NCBI GenBank assembly: GCA_029558835.1
Contig: JAKQDH010000014.1
Coordinates: 1 to 53,899 of the forward strand
Source of the DNA: Planctomycetota bacterium
Lineage (GTDB): Bacteria > Planctomycetota > Phycisphaerae > UBA1845
Direction: 5' to 3'
DNA length: 53,899 nucleotides
The notes under the pieces were generated by a model. The model did no database searches, was not told the origin of the DNA, and was given only the letters and a program-made list of their open reading frames with translations. Below are positions 33,493 to 43,113 of the stretch, in pieces. The position numbers were made by a program, and so were the translations under genes. Each line of letters opens with the position of its first letter. Within the stretch, counting starts at the first letter, position 1.

Positions 33493-35634
33493 CTACGCCG
33501 ACGCGTTGAGGAACTGGGTTTCGCACAGCGTGCGATACAGCGGGCAGCGCTCGAACAGTTCCGCGTGGGTCCCGGTGTCGAGAATGAACCCGGCGTCCAT
33601 CACCACGATGCGGCGGGCGAACTGGATGGTGCTTAAGCGGTGCGCGATGATGAACGTCGTTCGCCCCTCGGCGAGGCTGCGGAGGGCCTGCTGGATCTTC
33701 TGCTCCGACTCGGTGTCCACCTGGCTGGTAGCCTCATCGAAGATGAGGATCGGCGCGTCGCGGAAGATCGCCCGGGCGATGGCGAGTCGCTGCCGCTGCC
33801 CGCCGGACAGCGTGGTGCCGCGTTCGCCCAGTGCGGCCGCGTAGCCGCCGGGCAGGGCCCGCACGAACTCATCGGCCGATGCCCGCCGGGCCGCCGCTTC
33901 CACGTGCCGTCCGTCCGGCTCGTCCTGACCGTACGCGATGTTGTCCACCGGCGTGCCGGCAAACACCACCGCCTCCTGCGTCACGAGGCTGATCTGCCGA
34001 CGCAGGCTTGCCAAGTCCACCCCGCGCAGGTCCACGCCGTCGTAACGCACCACGCCGCGGTCCGGGTCGAAGAAACGCAGCAGCAGACCCATCAACGTGG
34101 TCTTGCCGCAGCCGTTGGGACCGACGACGGCCACCGTCTCCCCGCGCTCGACGGACAGGTCGATGTCGCGCAGGGCGGGCACCTCGGACCCCGGATACGT
34201 GAAGGTGACCCCCACGAACTCCAGCCGCTCCCGCAGGGGCCCCACCGCCACCGGCGTCGTCGCGGCGGCCTGCTCGTCCGGCCGATCCAGCACCGAGAAG
34301 ATGCGCTCCGCCCCGGCCGTCGAACGCTGCACCCGCACGTACACGTCCGACAGCTTCCGCAACGGGTCAAACAGCATCGACAGCGTGAACCCAAGCTGCA
34401 CGAACTTCGACAACGAGAGCTGCTCATTCAGCACCCGCCCGGCCAGCCAGACCGTCACCACGCTGCCGGCGATGACGGCCACCGTCTCCAGCATCGGGCT
34501 GATGAACGCTTCCTGCCGGGCCAGCTTCAGTTGCTGTCGGAAGACCTCGCGGTCGATCGTGCGCAGGCGGCGCTGCTCCTGCGCCTCGGCCGTGTAGGCC
34601 TTGACTACCCGCAGGTTGTGCAGCGTCGCGGTCAAGGCGTCGATCATCGTGCCGTAGGCACGCAGCAGGCGGTGCCCGGCCTTGCGCACCTGACGCCCCA
34701 CCGTCCAGAACAGAACCACCGCCACCGGCGCCACCACCACCATGGCCAGCGTGATGCGCCAATCCAGTGCCAGCGCTAAGCCGACGATGAACACGGCCTT
34801 CAGCGGCTCCCGCACGAACTTGCCGAAGAGCGTCAGCAGCCCCCGCTGTATCTCCTGCACATCCTGCACGAATCGGCTAACGACGTCGGCCGTCGGCTGG
34901 GCCGCGAAATACGACATCGGCAGTCGCAGCACCCGCTCGTACAACCGCCCGCGCAGGTCCATCATCGCCCGCAACACGCCCCGCGCGACGAGTACCTCGC
35001 CCGCGTACCGGCACACGTTGGCCAGCACAACCACAACGACCAGGACACCCAGAATCCCCGTCAGCGTCCGCAACTTGTGCGTGTCCGCGTCCGCGGGCAG
35101 CAGGGCCGCCAGCCGGTGCAGGGCCCGGGACTTAGCGTCGGCAGGGCCCACGGTGAGGGTCACCGAGGTCGTGGCCTGCTCCGGTGTGCGAACCCGCACC
35201 TCGACCGGCGCTCCCGCCGGGGTGGCCACCACCTCGTCAAGCCACGCCCGCACCGACCTCGGCTCCGGCGGCACCAGCTCATCCAACGCCCGCACGCCCG
35301 CCTGGGCCAGGCTCCCGCCGGGCGACACCTTTGCGACGCGGAGGTTCTCGCCGGGAACCAGCGGAGCAAAGTCACTCCCGAGCCGGTCCTCCGCGACAGT
35401 GCGCACCGCCCAACCCTGCAAGCCCTCCTGTTCCAGGAGGATCTTCAGCACCGGAAAGACGCCCGCGATGCCGGTTGTGTTCAGCAGGGCGAACAGAATC
35501 GCGAGCAACATGCCCAGCGCGACGGTGCCTCGGTAAGGCAGGATGAGCCCGACGGTCCGCCGAAACTCCCGGGGCCGAAACTGCTTGCCCGGCGCCCGTA
35601 GCCGGTCATCCGCATCAATGAGAATCGGGTTCAT
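33493..35634 (-). CDS. ABC exporter (MsbA-like) with PDZ-like insertion
   Basis: The 713-residue protein is a half-size ABC exporter: six helices, then a nucleotide-binding domain with VVGPNGCGKTT (Walker A), LSGGQRQRLAIARAI (signature) and ILIFDEATSQVD (Walker B), and AHRLST as H-switch. Between helix 1 (about 36-66) and helix 2 (about 190-215) lies an extra region of about 100 residues. It includes LRVAKVSPGGSLAQAGV and SVRAWLDEVVATPAG...EVRVRTPEQ, a PDZ-like pattern that would face the periplasm. Cargo may be a lipid or peptide, by family analogy. The dehydrogenase follows 8 bases later. Confidence 0.85.
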   Translation of the reverse strand: MNPILIDADDRLRAPGKQFRPREFRRTVGLILPYRGTVALGMLLAILFALLNTTGIAGVFPVLKILLEQEGLQGWAVRTVAEDRLGSDFAPLVPGENLRVAKVSPGGSLAQAGVRALDELVPPEPRSVRAWLDEVVATPAGAPVEVRVRTPEQATTSVTLTVGPADAKSRALHRLAALLPADADTHKLRTLTGILGVLVVVVVLANVCRYAGEVLVARGVLRAMMDLRGRLYERVLRLPMSYFAAQPTADVVSRFVQDVQEIQRGLLTLFGKFVREPLKAVFIVGLALALDWRITLAMVVVAPVAVVLFWTVGRQVRKAGHRLLRAYGTMIDALTATLHNLRVVKAYTAEAQEQRRLRTIDREVFRQQLKLARQEAFISPMLETVAVIAGSVVTVWLAGRVLNEQLSLSKFVQLGFTLSMLFDPLRKLSDVYVRVQRSTAGAERIFSVLDRPDEQAAATTPVAVGPLRERLEFVGVTFTYPGSEVPALRDIDLSVERGETVAVVGPNGCGKTTLMGLLLRFFDPDRGVVRYDGVDLRGVDLASLRRQISLVTQEAVVFAGTPVDNIAYGQDEPDGRHVEAAARRASADEFVRALPGGYAAALGERGTTLSGGQRQRLAIARAIFRDAPILIFDEATSQVDTESEQKIQQALRSLAEGRTTFIIAHRLSTIQFARRIVVMDAGFILDTGTHAELFERCPLYRTLCETQFLNASA

Positions 35635-36814
35635 CCGGAAACCTGCCCGCCGCCGGCGCGCATTCGCCTCTGTCGACTGCCTGTCCGTTCCCCGGGACGC
35701 CGCGTCCCGCCCGGTTCACGGAGGAGGGCATCGTAGGCGTACGGCACGGTCTTTGGAAGCCCGGCCGGTTGAAGGTGTGGCGTCGGCCCCCCGTGGCCGA
35801 CGTAGAGGACGGCGCACCGGGTGTGAAGGGGAATCGGCGGGCGTCGCAGGCAAGACAGGTAGCGTCAGCCCCCGCAGAGGACGGCGGACCGCCAGTTGGC
35901 AAAGGCTCCGCCCCTGACGACAGGCTTCCCCGCCGGCATGGGCACAAGCCCATGCGGCGAGGTGGGCGCGCGGAGTCACCCATCCCCCGTGTGCGTCAAA
36001 CTTCCTTCCCCTCCGCCCCTCCCCCAGACCCTGGCGCCCCGGCCGCTCGGCGCAGCCCAGGCGCGGACCGCAGTCCTCCCGCAGCGCGTGATCGCTCGCC
36101 GGGTGTGACCCGGCTCACCAGTCGCTTGACTCTGCTCCGACGTGCGCTGGCCGGCCCGAAGTATCGGTTCAGAGGCCAGAACCGCGCTATCCCGCGGCCC
36201 CGAGCCCCGTTTCCACTCAAGAAGCCGGCGCCGCTTCCCGCAGATTCCATTGCCTGGGACAGTCGAGAGCGCCGGCCACCCTCAAGTATGCGACACGACT
36301 TGCCGCCTGTCAAACGACTTCTGCGATATTACTGGCTTTGACACGCTTTCCGTGCCGCAAGCAGGCTCTGCCGCGATTCATGGTGCCGCGGCGTGGCACC
36401 TGCTGCGACCTTCGTGATCTAAGGTCAGGGACGCTGAACAGAACTACGCGGAAGGGAAACCGGGCAGGTGACATGCCCAGGCCAAAGGTGCCTGCCTTCC
36501 GGCAGGCGGGGGCTGACCCCTCTCCCTCGTAGGGGTGAGGGTGGGGACTGCGAAAACGCTTCCCGGGGTGCATGCGCACCCGTCCACCGCGCATCATGCG
36601 CTCAGCGCGCACGCCTGCCCGAGGGCGGATCGGTACGCTGTCACATACGGGAGCATCAGGCACATGGGAGAGCATGGCGGTGCTGCGCTTGGCCATGTCA
36701 CCCCCTGCCGTTGGTCGGTTTCCCCCTCGGGTCAACTCGCACCGGCCGCTGCCGGCCCGAGAGGCGTTGGATTCAGGGGGCACCGGCGCCGGAGTGCCGC
36801 GTGCGGGCTCAGCA
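35635..36814. repeat. Long intergenic region with repeat pieces
   Basis: About 1.2 kb without a supported gene. It contains GTCGGCCCCCCGTGGCCGAC near 35782 (copy near 16388), an inverted TGCGGCGAGGTGGG/CCCATGC region near 35940, and the 200-bp repeat 36515-36722. The stretch 36290-36440 is less GC-rich and might be the leader of a small RNA, but nothing supports it. Frames on both strands are Arg/Pro-rich and judged non-coding. Confidence 0.45.
36515..36722 (+). repeat. 200-bp dispersed repeat, copy A
   Basis: This shares its layout with 51999-52200: both open with GACCCCTCTC, pass through GCTTCCCGGGG / ACTTCCCGGGG, and close with the strongly alike GCTGCGCTTGGCCATG and GTCGGTTT. The last 45 bases are the best conserved part. 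A minus-strand frame in both copies begins MAKRS, but differs afterwards, so coding is doubtful. Confidence 0.6.
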
Positions 36815-39439
36815 TTACGGCCAGTGCACGGGCTCGTTGCCCGGCTCGAAGTCAGCGTCCCGGATGACGATCTCCCCTTCGACGCGCACCGTCAGCCCGG
36901 CGTCGGCCCGCGGGCCCGGCAGGCGGGGGTCCTGCCAGCTCACGTCCACGCGACGGTCCCGCAGGCCGACGCCCTCCAGCGTGAAGTACGTCAGCCCGGT
37001 CGGCAGTGGATCAATCACTAGGCCGCCGTCCGCCTGCGGCTCCAGACCTACTACATGTCGGATGATGAGGTCGATCCACCACGAGTGCATGTAGTCGCGG
37101 AACTTGCTGAGCGGCGCGCCGGTCCACGGGTGGTAGCGTTCGTAGAAGTCGGCCCGCGGCTGCAGATGATTGCGTGCCGCCTGGCGCAGGAGCGTGCCGG
37201 CCGCCGGTGTCCACGTTCGATCCAGCGTCTTGGCCGTGGTAGCGAAACCCTCCAGCACGTGCGACGTGGCCGCCGGCCACGCGGGGCCCATCCAGTAGCC
37301 GGAAGGATCAAACCGCGGGTCCGCCTGCGACAGCGCCGGCACCGGGTGCGCGGCGGCGAAGCCCTGCGGGTTCAGCAGGTGCGCGCGCACGACATCAAGA
37401 TGTTCCGGTTGCGCGATGCCGGCAAAGAGGGGATAGAACATCGTCACCGGCAACAGGTCGGCCGGCATCCCGTCCGCCGGGTTGCGGTCGCGCCAGCACC
37501 GCGCGGTTGCGTCCCACAACTCGGTGTTCACGGTTTGTGCCACCTTGTTGGCATACGCGGCATAGTGCTCGGCATCGTCGGCGTACCCGAGCACCCGGGC
37601 CAGGTTAGCTAGCGCCGTCAGGTTGGCATGGGCGTAGCTGGTGGCATCGACCGATTCGTAACGCAGCGTCGGGTCCGGCCAGCGCAGCAGGTCGTCCTGA
37701 CCGGTCTCCAACTGATGATCAATAACGAACAGCCCGTTGCCGTCCGGGTCGCGGTCGGCGATCCACCACTCGAGGTTCTTCTTCAGCCCCGGATAGATGA
37801 GCCTCATCTGCTGGAGGGAGCCGTGCACGACATAGTGCTTCCAGGCCGCCAGCGGCATCAGCGACAGACCCGTTCCGCTGCGATGGTGAATGGGCACCCG
37901 GTTCGTATCCGGAGCGGTATACCAAGGAAAACGCCCGTCGCCGTAGGCCGCCAATACCAGCGTCGCAATCTGCCCGAAGGCCCAATCGCCATCGCCCGCC
38001 CAACTCAGGTCGAACGCCAGGAACGGAGCGCTGTAGCAGCAGAACGTCTGGTACGCCTGCCGCCCCTCCAGCACCACCGGGTACTGGAAGTATCCTAGGT
38101 CCCCGCCGACCGTGGAGAAACGCAGCAGGTACCACCGAAACGCGTAGAGCTCCTCCAGACCACGATCACTGCACCGAAAGCGCGGCACTTGGCGCTCGAA
38201 GAAGTTCACCCACGCGCGGCGATTGGTCAGGATGGGATCAGGATCGCGCAACACCGCTTCGAGATGCAACTGTGCCACCGCGGGCTCAGGGTGCATCGCG
38301 CAGGCGAGCGTCAACTCGCGCTGCCGCCCGGCCGGTATCTCCACCTCATACAGCAACCGGTAGGTGCCCGGCGGGTCAGCCTCCACAACCCGTGGCTCCA
38401 TGCTGCCACCAACCGCCAGGCACAACCCCGGCAGTGTCTGAGGCAAGACATTCCGGTCCACCAGCAGCACTCCGCGCGGCGTGCGCTGCGTGAGCTTCTC
38501 GCCGCCCGGCTTCCCCCGCCAACCCCGTGACTGCCGGCAATCACCAGCGACGTCGATGCGGTGGCGGACCTCGGTAGCCGCGCTGTTGCGCAGCCGGATT
38601 CGCGCGACGATCACGTCATCCTGAGTCACGCAGACGTGACGGTCCTCCACTACGCCATGGAATGCATTTATACCCAAATTAGCAGACGTGGTGTATGATG
38701 CTAAACCCAGATTGCCGATTTCGATTCGGTCTATGTTGACACATGTCGGGACTACGGCCGGACGGGTTGGCCTGACCTGCACGTGGTCGGGATCCCACCG
38801 AACGGTCACGCCATCCACCGCGCTGAAGATGCTGCCCAGCGTGTACGTGGCGTAGAAGACCTGGGAAGGCTCGCCGGTGTAGAGGACCACGTTGCGGCCT
38901 TGCCCGGCGCTGTTGCGGTCGGCACGCCCCCCCGTTGCGTTCAGGGCCGCACACGTGGGGAGGTGCAGCGGATCGTCGGGCAACGCCAAGCGGGGGTCCG
39001 GCGGCGGCAGGATGGTGAGCCTGAGCGTGTGTCGCCCAGCGGGCAGTTCGCCGATAGGCAGCGTGGTCCAGGCGAAGTGTTCCTCGGCCTCACCCCATCC
39101 GCCAGTGTTGGCATAGCGGGCGAAACCCAATGCGCGTCCGTCAACGGTCACTTGCAGTTGGCCGGTACCCTCCAGGTCGCGGGCGTAGCGCACCGCTACT
39201 TGCGCCGAGGCGAGCGTCTCGGGAAGCTCGAAAGGATATTCCGCGAAGTCACCCACCCGGCCGCCGAATCCGTTGCCCAGCACGACGCCTCCCGAGGCGG
39301 CTGGCTTGCGGTCTTCACCGGCGGCGCCCTGTTGCAGGGTCGCGTGCTCGGCCTCCAACAGCACGGGCCCGGTCGGTACATTCCACGCGCCCAGCGCAAA
39401 GACGGCGCTGACGCCTGCCCATAGGCTGCCACATCGCAT
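36815..39439 (-). CDS. Exported glycoside hydrolase (MGH1/GH63-like) with CBM35-like domain
   Basis: The 874-residue protein has a signal peptide (SLWAGVSAVFALGAWNVPTG). A CBM35-like sandwich follows (about 20-140; LLEAEHATLQQG and GFGGRVGDFAEYPFELP). The middle part is beta-rich, and the C-terminal (alpha/alpha)6 barrel includes SLMPLAAWKHYV, DPDGNGLFVIDHQLE, YAHANLTALANLA and PSGYWMGPAWPA. It resembles mannosylglycerate/trehalase-type clan members. Which sugar is cut is unclear. ATG 39439 has AAGGAG 7 bases upstream and precedes the leader. The barrel lies at about 400-800, followed by a short beta region (about 800-874). Confidence 0.8.
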   Translation of the reverse strand: MRCGSLWAGVSAVFALGAWNVPTGPVLLEAEHATLQQGAAGEDRKPAASGGVVLGNGFGGRVGDFAEYPFELPETLASAQVAVRYARDLEGTGQLQVTVDGRALGFARYANTGGWGEAEEHFAWTTLPIGELPAGRHTLRLTILPPPDPRLALPDDPLHLPTCAALNATGGRADRNSAGQGRNVVLYTGEPSQVFYATYTLGSIFSAVDGVTVRWDPDHVQVRPTRPAVVPTCVNIDRIEIGNLGLASYTTSANLGINAFHGVVEDRHVCVTQDDVIVARIRLRNSAATEVRHRIDVAGDCRQSRGWRGKPGGEKLTQRTPRGVLLVDRNVLPQTLPGLCLAVGGSMEPRVVEADPPGTYRLLYEVEIPAGRQRELTLACAMHPEPAVAQLHLEAVLRDPDPILTNRRAWVNFFERQVPRFRCSDRGLEELYAFRWYLLRFSTVGGDLGYFQYPVVLEGRQAYQTFCCYSAPFLAFDLSWAGDGDWAFGQIATLVLAAYGDGRFPWYTAPDTNRVPIHHRSGTGLSLMPLAAWKHYVVHGSLQQMRLIYPGLKKNLEWWIADRDPDGNGLFVIDHQLETGQDDLLRWPDPTLRYESVDATSYAHANLTALANLARVLGYADDAEHYAAYANKVAQTVNTELWDATARCWRDRNPADGMPADLLPVTMFYPLFAGIAQPEHLDVVRAHLLNPQGFAAAHPVPALSQADPRFDPSGYWMGPAWPAATSHVLEGFATTAKTLDRTWTPAAGTLLRQAARNHLQPRADFYERYHPWTGAPLSKFRDYMHSWWIDLIIRHVVGLEPQADGGLVIDPLPTGLTYFTLEGVGLRDRRVDVSWQDPRLPGPRADAGLTVRVEGEIVIRDADFEPGNEPVHWP

Positions 39440-39797
39440 GAGATGCTCCTTGCCGTCAAACCAGCGGGGTCCGCCGACGCCGGTGCGCCTCCGGCTGCCG
39501 CGGCGCGGCGATCCTATCGGACAGAGAGTAGCCGTCACCCGCAAAGAGTGCCACGTCCGCCACGGCGCCGCGGGGAAGTACAGGCGTGGGCCATAGGGTG
39601 CCGATTGACCACGGGAGCCCTCGCCCGTAGACTTCCCCCTCTATTGTTGTTGCGGGAAGTGTATGCTTCAGGAGCGGCGCGGGCGGCGGTCAGTCTCGCG
39701 ACCTGGGGCAAGCGCGGTGCCCTCCGGATGCAGCAGGGCCGATCCGGGGCATCCTCAAACCAGATGACAATCGGACGCCTGCACGGGAACGACGAAC
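39440..39797. other. Divergent intergenic region before ppdK
   Basis: No gene is seen. It separates the glycoside hydrolase (minus) and ppdK (plus). The upstream part is GC-rich and the part near 39630-39670 (CCCCTCTATTGTTGTTGCGG) is less so and could hold a promoter, but no clear -35/-10 pair was found. Confidence 0.35.
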
Positions 39798-42700
39798 ATG
39801 GCGGCGAAACACAAGTGGGTGTACGGCTTCGGTGACGGCAAGGCGGAGGGTCGGTCGGACCAGCGCGAGGTGCTGGGCGGGAAGGGGGCAGGGCTGGCGG
39901 AGATGATGCGCATCGGCCTGCCGGTGCCGCCCGGTTTCACCATTTCGACGCACGCCTGTGCCCATTACACCGCCCACGGCAAGTGGCCCGCGGGGCTGGA
40001 GAAGGACGTCCGCCAGGCGCTGGCGCGCCTCGAACGGGTGGCCAGGAAGAAACTGGGCAGCCGGCACGATCCCTTGCTGGTGTCGGTGCGGTCGGGGGCG
40101 GCCGCCTCGATGCCCGGCATGATGGAGACCATCCTCAACCTGGGGCTCAACGATGAGTCCGTGGAGGGGCTGGCCGAGGCGGCGGGCAACCGGCGCTTCG
40201 CCTTCGACGCCTACCGGCGGTTCATCACGATGTACGGGTGCACCGCGAAGGGCGTGCGGCGCAGCCTCTTCGATGATGCCTTCGACCAGATCAAGCGCGA
40301 GCGCACCGCACCGCGTCTGGGGCGTGCCTCCGGCGCCAAGGTCGTCGATACCGACGTCAACGCGGAGGAGTTGGAAGCGCTCGTGCAGCGTTACCGGGAA
40401 ATCTACCGCGCCCAGACCGGCGAGGACTTCCCGCAGGACCCGTTCGAGCAATTGCGCGGGTCGATCAGCGCCGTCTTTGGAAGCTGGATGGCGGAGAAAG
40501 CCGTCACCTATCGCCGCGTCGAGCAGATCAGCGGCCTGATCGGCACGGCCGTCAACGTCTGCCAGATGGTCTTCGGCAACATGGGCGACGACTGCGGCAC
40601 CGGCGTCTGCTTCACGCGCGACCCCAACTCCGGTGAGAACATCTACTACGGTGACCTGCTCATCAATGCCCAGGGCGAGGATGTGGTGGCGGGCATCCGC
40701 ACGCCGATGAAGCTGGCCGAGCTGCACACGCTGATGCCGGCGGTGTACGATCAGCTCGAAGCGGTGCGCGTGATTCTCGAGGTCCACTACCGCGACATGC
40801 AGGACCTGGAGTTCACGATCGAGCGGGGCAAGCTGTACATGCTGCAATGCCGGCGGGGCAAGCGGTCGCCGGCCGCCACCTTCCGCATCGCCGTCGAGCA
40901 GGCGACTGCGGGCGTGGTGTCCAAGAGCCAGGCCGCCTACCTGGTGAAGAAGAAACTGCTTCCCAAGGCGGTAGCGGCCGCGGCGGGCAAGCCGGTGATC
41001 AGCAAGGACGAGGCCGTCACCCGCGTCCGACCGGAGGATATTGAGCGACTCTTCTACCCGGTGTTGGACCCGACGATCTCCGCCCTGGAACTGGAGCAGC
41101 GAACGCTGGGCGAGGGGACGGGGGCGGTACCTGGCGCCGCTTCGGGCGAGATCATGTTTACGGCGCACGACGCGGAAACCCGGGCGGCCCAGGGACACAG
41201 CGTCATCCTGGTACGCAAGGAAACGTCCCCGGAGGACGTGGGCGGCATGCACGTGGCCGCGGGGATTCTGACCGCCACGGGCGGCAAGACCTCGCACGCC
41301 GCAGTCGTCGCCCGCGGCTGGGGCAAGTGCTGCATCGTCGGCTGCGAGGCTCTGAACATCAACTGCAACGACAAGTCTCTGACCGTGCATGGGCGGACGT
41401 TGCGCGAGGGTGACGCCATCACGCTGGACGGCGGCACCGGGCGCATCTTCGAGGGCAAGATCGAGCTGGTCCGTCCGACCGCGCCGCCCGAGTACGACAC
41501 CCTGATGAGCTGGTGCGACCAGCGGCGCCAACTGCAAGTGCGCACAAATGCGGACACGCCGCCGGACGCCGAACGCGCGGTGAAGATGGGTGCGCAGGGC
41601 ATCGGGCTGTGCCGCACCGAGCACATGTTCTTCGACCCGACGCAGCCGCAGCGCATCCGGGCCATGCGGGAGATGATCCTCGCGGACAACGAGGCCGGCC
41701 GACGCCGGGCGCTGAGCAAGCTGCTTGTCTTCCAGCGCGCCGACTTCGAGGGCATCTTCACCGCCATGGAGGGGCTGCCGGTGACGGTCCGGCTGCTGGA
41801 TCCGCCGCTGCATGAGTTCCTGCCGCACGACGACAACCCGGAGGGGCAGCACGCCGTGGCCGAGGAGTTCAACGCGCCGATCCGCGAGCAGCTTGCCAAA
41901 GTGGAGGCGTGGGACCACAACCTGCGCGCCAAGCTGGAGGCCCAGCTCATCACCATTGAGGACATCCGCCGGCGGGTCGCCCTGCTCGAGGAGTCGAACC
42001 CGATGCTCGGGCACCGCGGCTGCCGCCTGTGCATAACGTATCCGGAAATCCTGGAGACCCAGGTGCGGGCGATCATGGAGGCGGCCGTCAACTGCACCAA
42101 GCGCGGCCTCAAGGTCCTGCCGGAGATCATGATCCCGCTGACCATGGATCCCGACGAGCTGAGGATTCTGGTGGACCAGACGCGGACGGTGGCGAACGCC
42201 GTGCTCAAGGAGCAGGGCACGAAGCTGGGCTACCTGGTGGGCACCATGATCGAGGTGCCGCGGGCGGCGCTGATGGCCGAGAAGCTCGCCCGCCACGCCG
42301 ACTTCTTCAGCTTCGGCACCAATGACCTGACCCAGATGACGATGGCCCTATCACGCGATGACAGCGGGCGCTTCCTGCCGGAGTACACGGACCCGCGCAA
42401 GGCGGGTATCTTCCCGGCCCACCCGTTCCAGTCGCTTGATATCGCCGGGGTCGGGATGCTCATCCGCATGGCCTGTGAGAAGGCCCACTCGGTCAAGCCG
42501 AAGATTAAGCTGGGCGTCTGCGGAGAGCACGGCGGCGATCCGCGTTCCATCCGGTTCTTCCACCAACTGGGGCTGACCTACGTATCGTGCAGCCCGTTCC
42601 GGGTGCCGATCGCCCGGTTGGCTGCCGCCCAGGCCGCCATCGAGCATACGCCGACGACTCGGGCCTCGCGGCCCGCGAAGCCGAGGGCGCGGGCGGCCGG

Positions 42701-42908
42701 CAGCAAGGCCCGCACCAGTGCCAAGGCGAAGCCGGCCCGGCGCACCGCGAAGAAGAAAGCCGGCAAGGCCTCTGGTCCTCGCGGCGTCTCCCGATCGGCA
42801 CCGGCGGCCGGGGTCAGCGGCCACAAGGGCCCGCCACCCAAGAGCGGCAGCGGCCCGCGGACCAGGGCTCCGAAACGAGCCCGGCGGCTGGAGCCGGCGC
42901 TCGTATAG
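39798..42908 (+). CDS. ppdK: Pyruvate, phosphate dikinase with basic C-terminal tail
   Basis: PPDK interconverts pyruvate, ATP and phosphate with phosphoenolpyruvate, AMP and pyrophosphate, usually in glycolysis or gluconeogenesis. The N-terminal GKGAGLAEM region, the phosphohistidine site GGKTSHAAVVARG (His near 500), MFFDPTQ(P), and the active-site GVCGEHGGDP near the end of the barrel (about 905) are present. After residue 950 comes a tail of about 85 residues rich in Lys, Arg, Ala and Pro (KAKPARRTAKKKAGKAS). The family normally ends near 880-950, so the tail is extra and histone-H1-like. ATG 39798 precedes the AAKHKWVYGFGDGKAEG family start. Confidence 0.93.
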   Translation: MAAKHKWVYGFGDGKAEGRSDQREVLGGKGAGLAEMMRIGLPVPPGFTISTHACAHYTAHGKWPAGLEKDVRQALARLERVARKKLGSRHDPLLVSVRSGAAASMPGMMETILNLGLNDESVEGLAEAAGNRRFAFDAYRRFITMYGCTAKGVRRSLFDDAFDQIKRERTAPRLGRASGAKVVDTDVNAEELEALVQRYREIYRAQTGEDFPQDPFEQLRGSISAVFGSWMAEKAVTYRRVEQISGLIGTAVNVCQMVFGNMGDDCGTGVCFTRDPNSGENIYYGDLLINAQGEDVVAGIRTPMKLAELHTLMPAVYDQLEAVRVILEVHYRDMQDLEFTIERGKLYMLQCRRGKRSPAATFRIAVEQATAGVVSKSQAAYLVKKKLLPKAVAAAAGKPVISKDEAVTRVRPEDIERLFYPVLDPTISALELEQRTLGEGTGAVPGAASGEIMFTAHDAETRAAQGHSVILVRKETSPEDVGGMHVAAGILTATGGKTSHAAVVARGWGKCCIVGCEALNINCNDKSLTVHGRTLREGDAITLDGGTGRIFEGKIELVRPTAPPEYDTLMSWCDQRRQLQVRTNADTPPDAERAVKMGAQGIGLCRTEHMFFDPTQPQRIRAMREMILADNEAGRRRALSKLLVFQRADFEGIFTAMEGLPVTVRLLDPPLHEFLPHDDNPEGQHAVAEEFNAPIREQLAKVEAWDHNLRAKLEAQLITIEDIRRRVALLEESNPMLGHRGCRLCITYPEILETQVRAIMEAAVNCTKRGLKVLPEIMIPLTMDPDELRILVDQTRTVANAVLKEQGTKLGYLVGTMIEVPRAALMAEKLARHADFFSFGTNDLTQMTMALSRDDSGRFLPEYTDPRKAGIFPAHPFQSLDIAGVGMLIRMACEKAHSVKPKIKLGVCGEHGGDPRSIRFFHQLGLTYVSCSPFRVPIARLAAAQAAIEHTPTTRASRPAKPRARAAGSKARTSAKAKPARRTAKKKAGKASGPRGVSRSAPAAGVSGHKGPPPKSGSGPRTRAPKRARRLEPALV

Positions 42909-42986
42909 CCGCGGCACCGCCATCGGCCGGCATATCATCGTATCCCCGGGCGGACACCATCGCCGTCACGAGCTGGCTGCGCGCTC

Positions 42987-43014
42987 TTGCCGCCTGTAGC
43001 GTGAGGCATATAAT
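42987..43014 (+). promoter_or_regulatory. Predicted sigma-70-like promoter before the gene at 43114
   Basis: TTGCCG (42987-42992) and TATAAT (43009-43014) are separated by 16 bases. It lies about 100 bases before the ATG at 43114 and directs the run of plus-strand genes 43114-44560. The -10 box is perfect and the -35 box has four of six consensus bases. Confidence 0.55.
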
Positions 43015-43113
43015 GGGCGGCGTGCGTTATGCTGGGTAGATTCCGCATGCCGCACGGCAGCGCTCGAGAACTGCCAACGCTGGTTGTGGGGTGTATGAAT
43101 CAAGAGTGAATGT

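Noticed and set aside
36310..36783. 157-residue minus-strand frame with a MAKRS start inside repeat copy A
   Set aside because: After the first 20 residues it diverges fully from the matching frame of copy B and is Arg/Pro-rich. Best seen as repeat sequence.
39690..42296. 868-codon open frame antisense to ppdK
   Set aside because: GC-rich coding DNA often leaves the opposite strand open. The product is His/Leu/Arg-rich without domains, while the plus strand has complete PPDK motifs.
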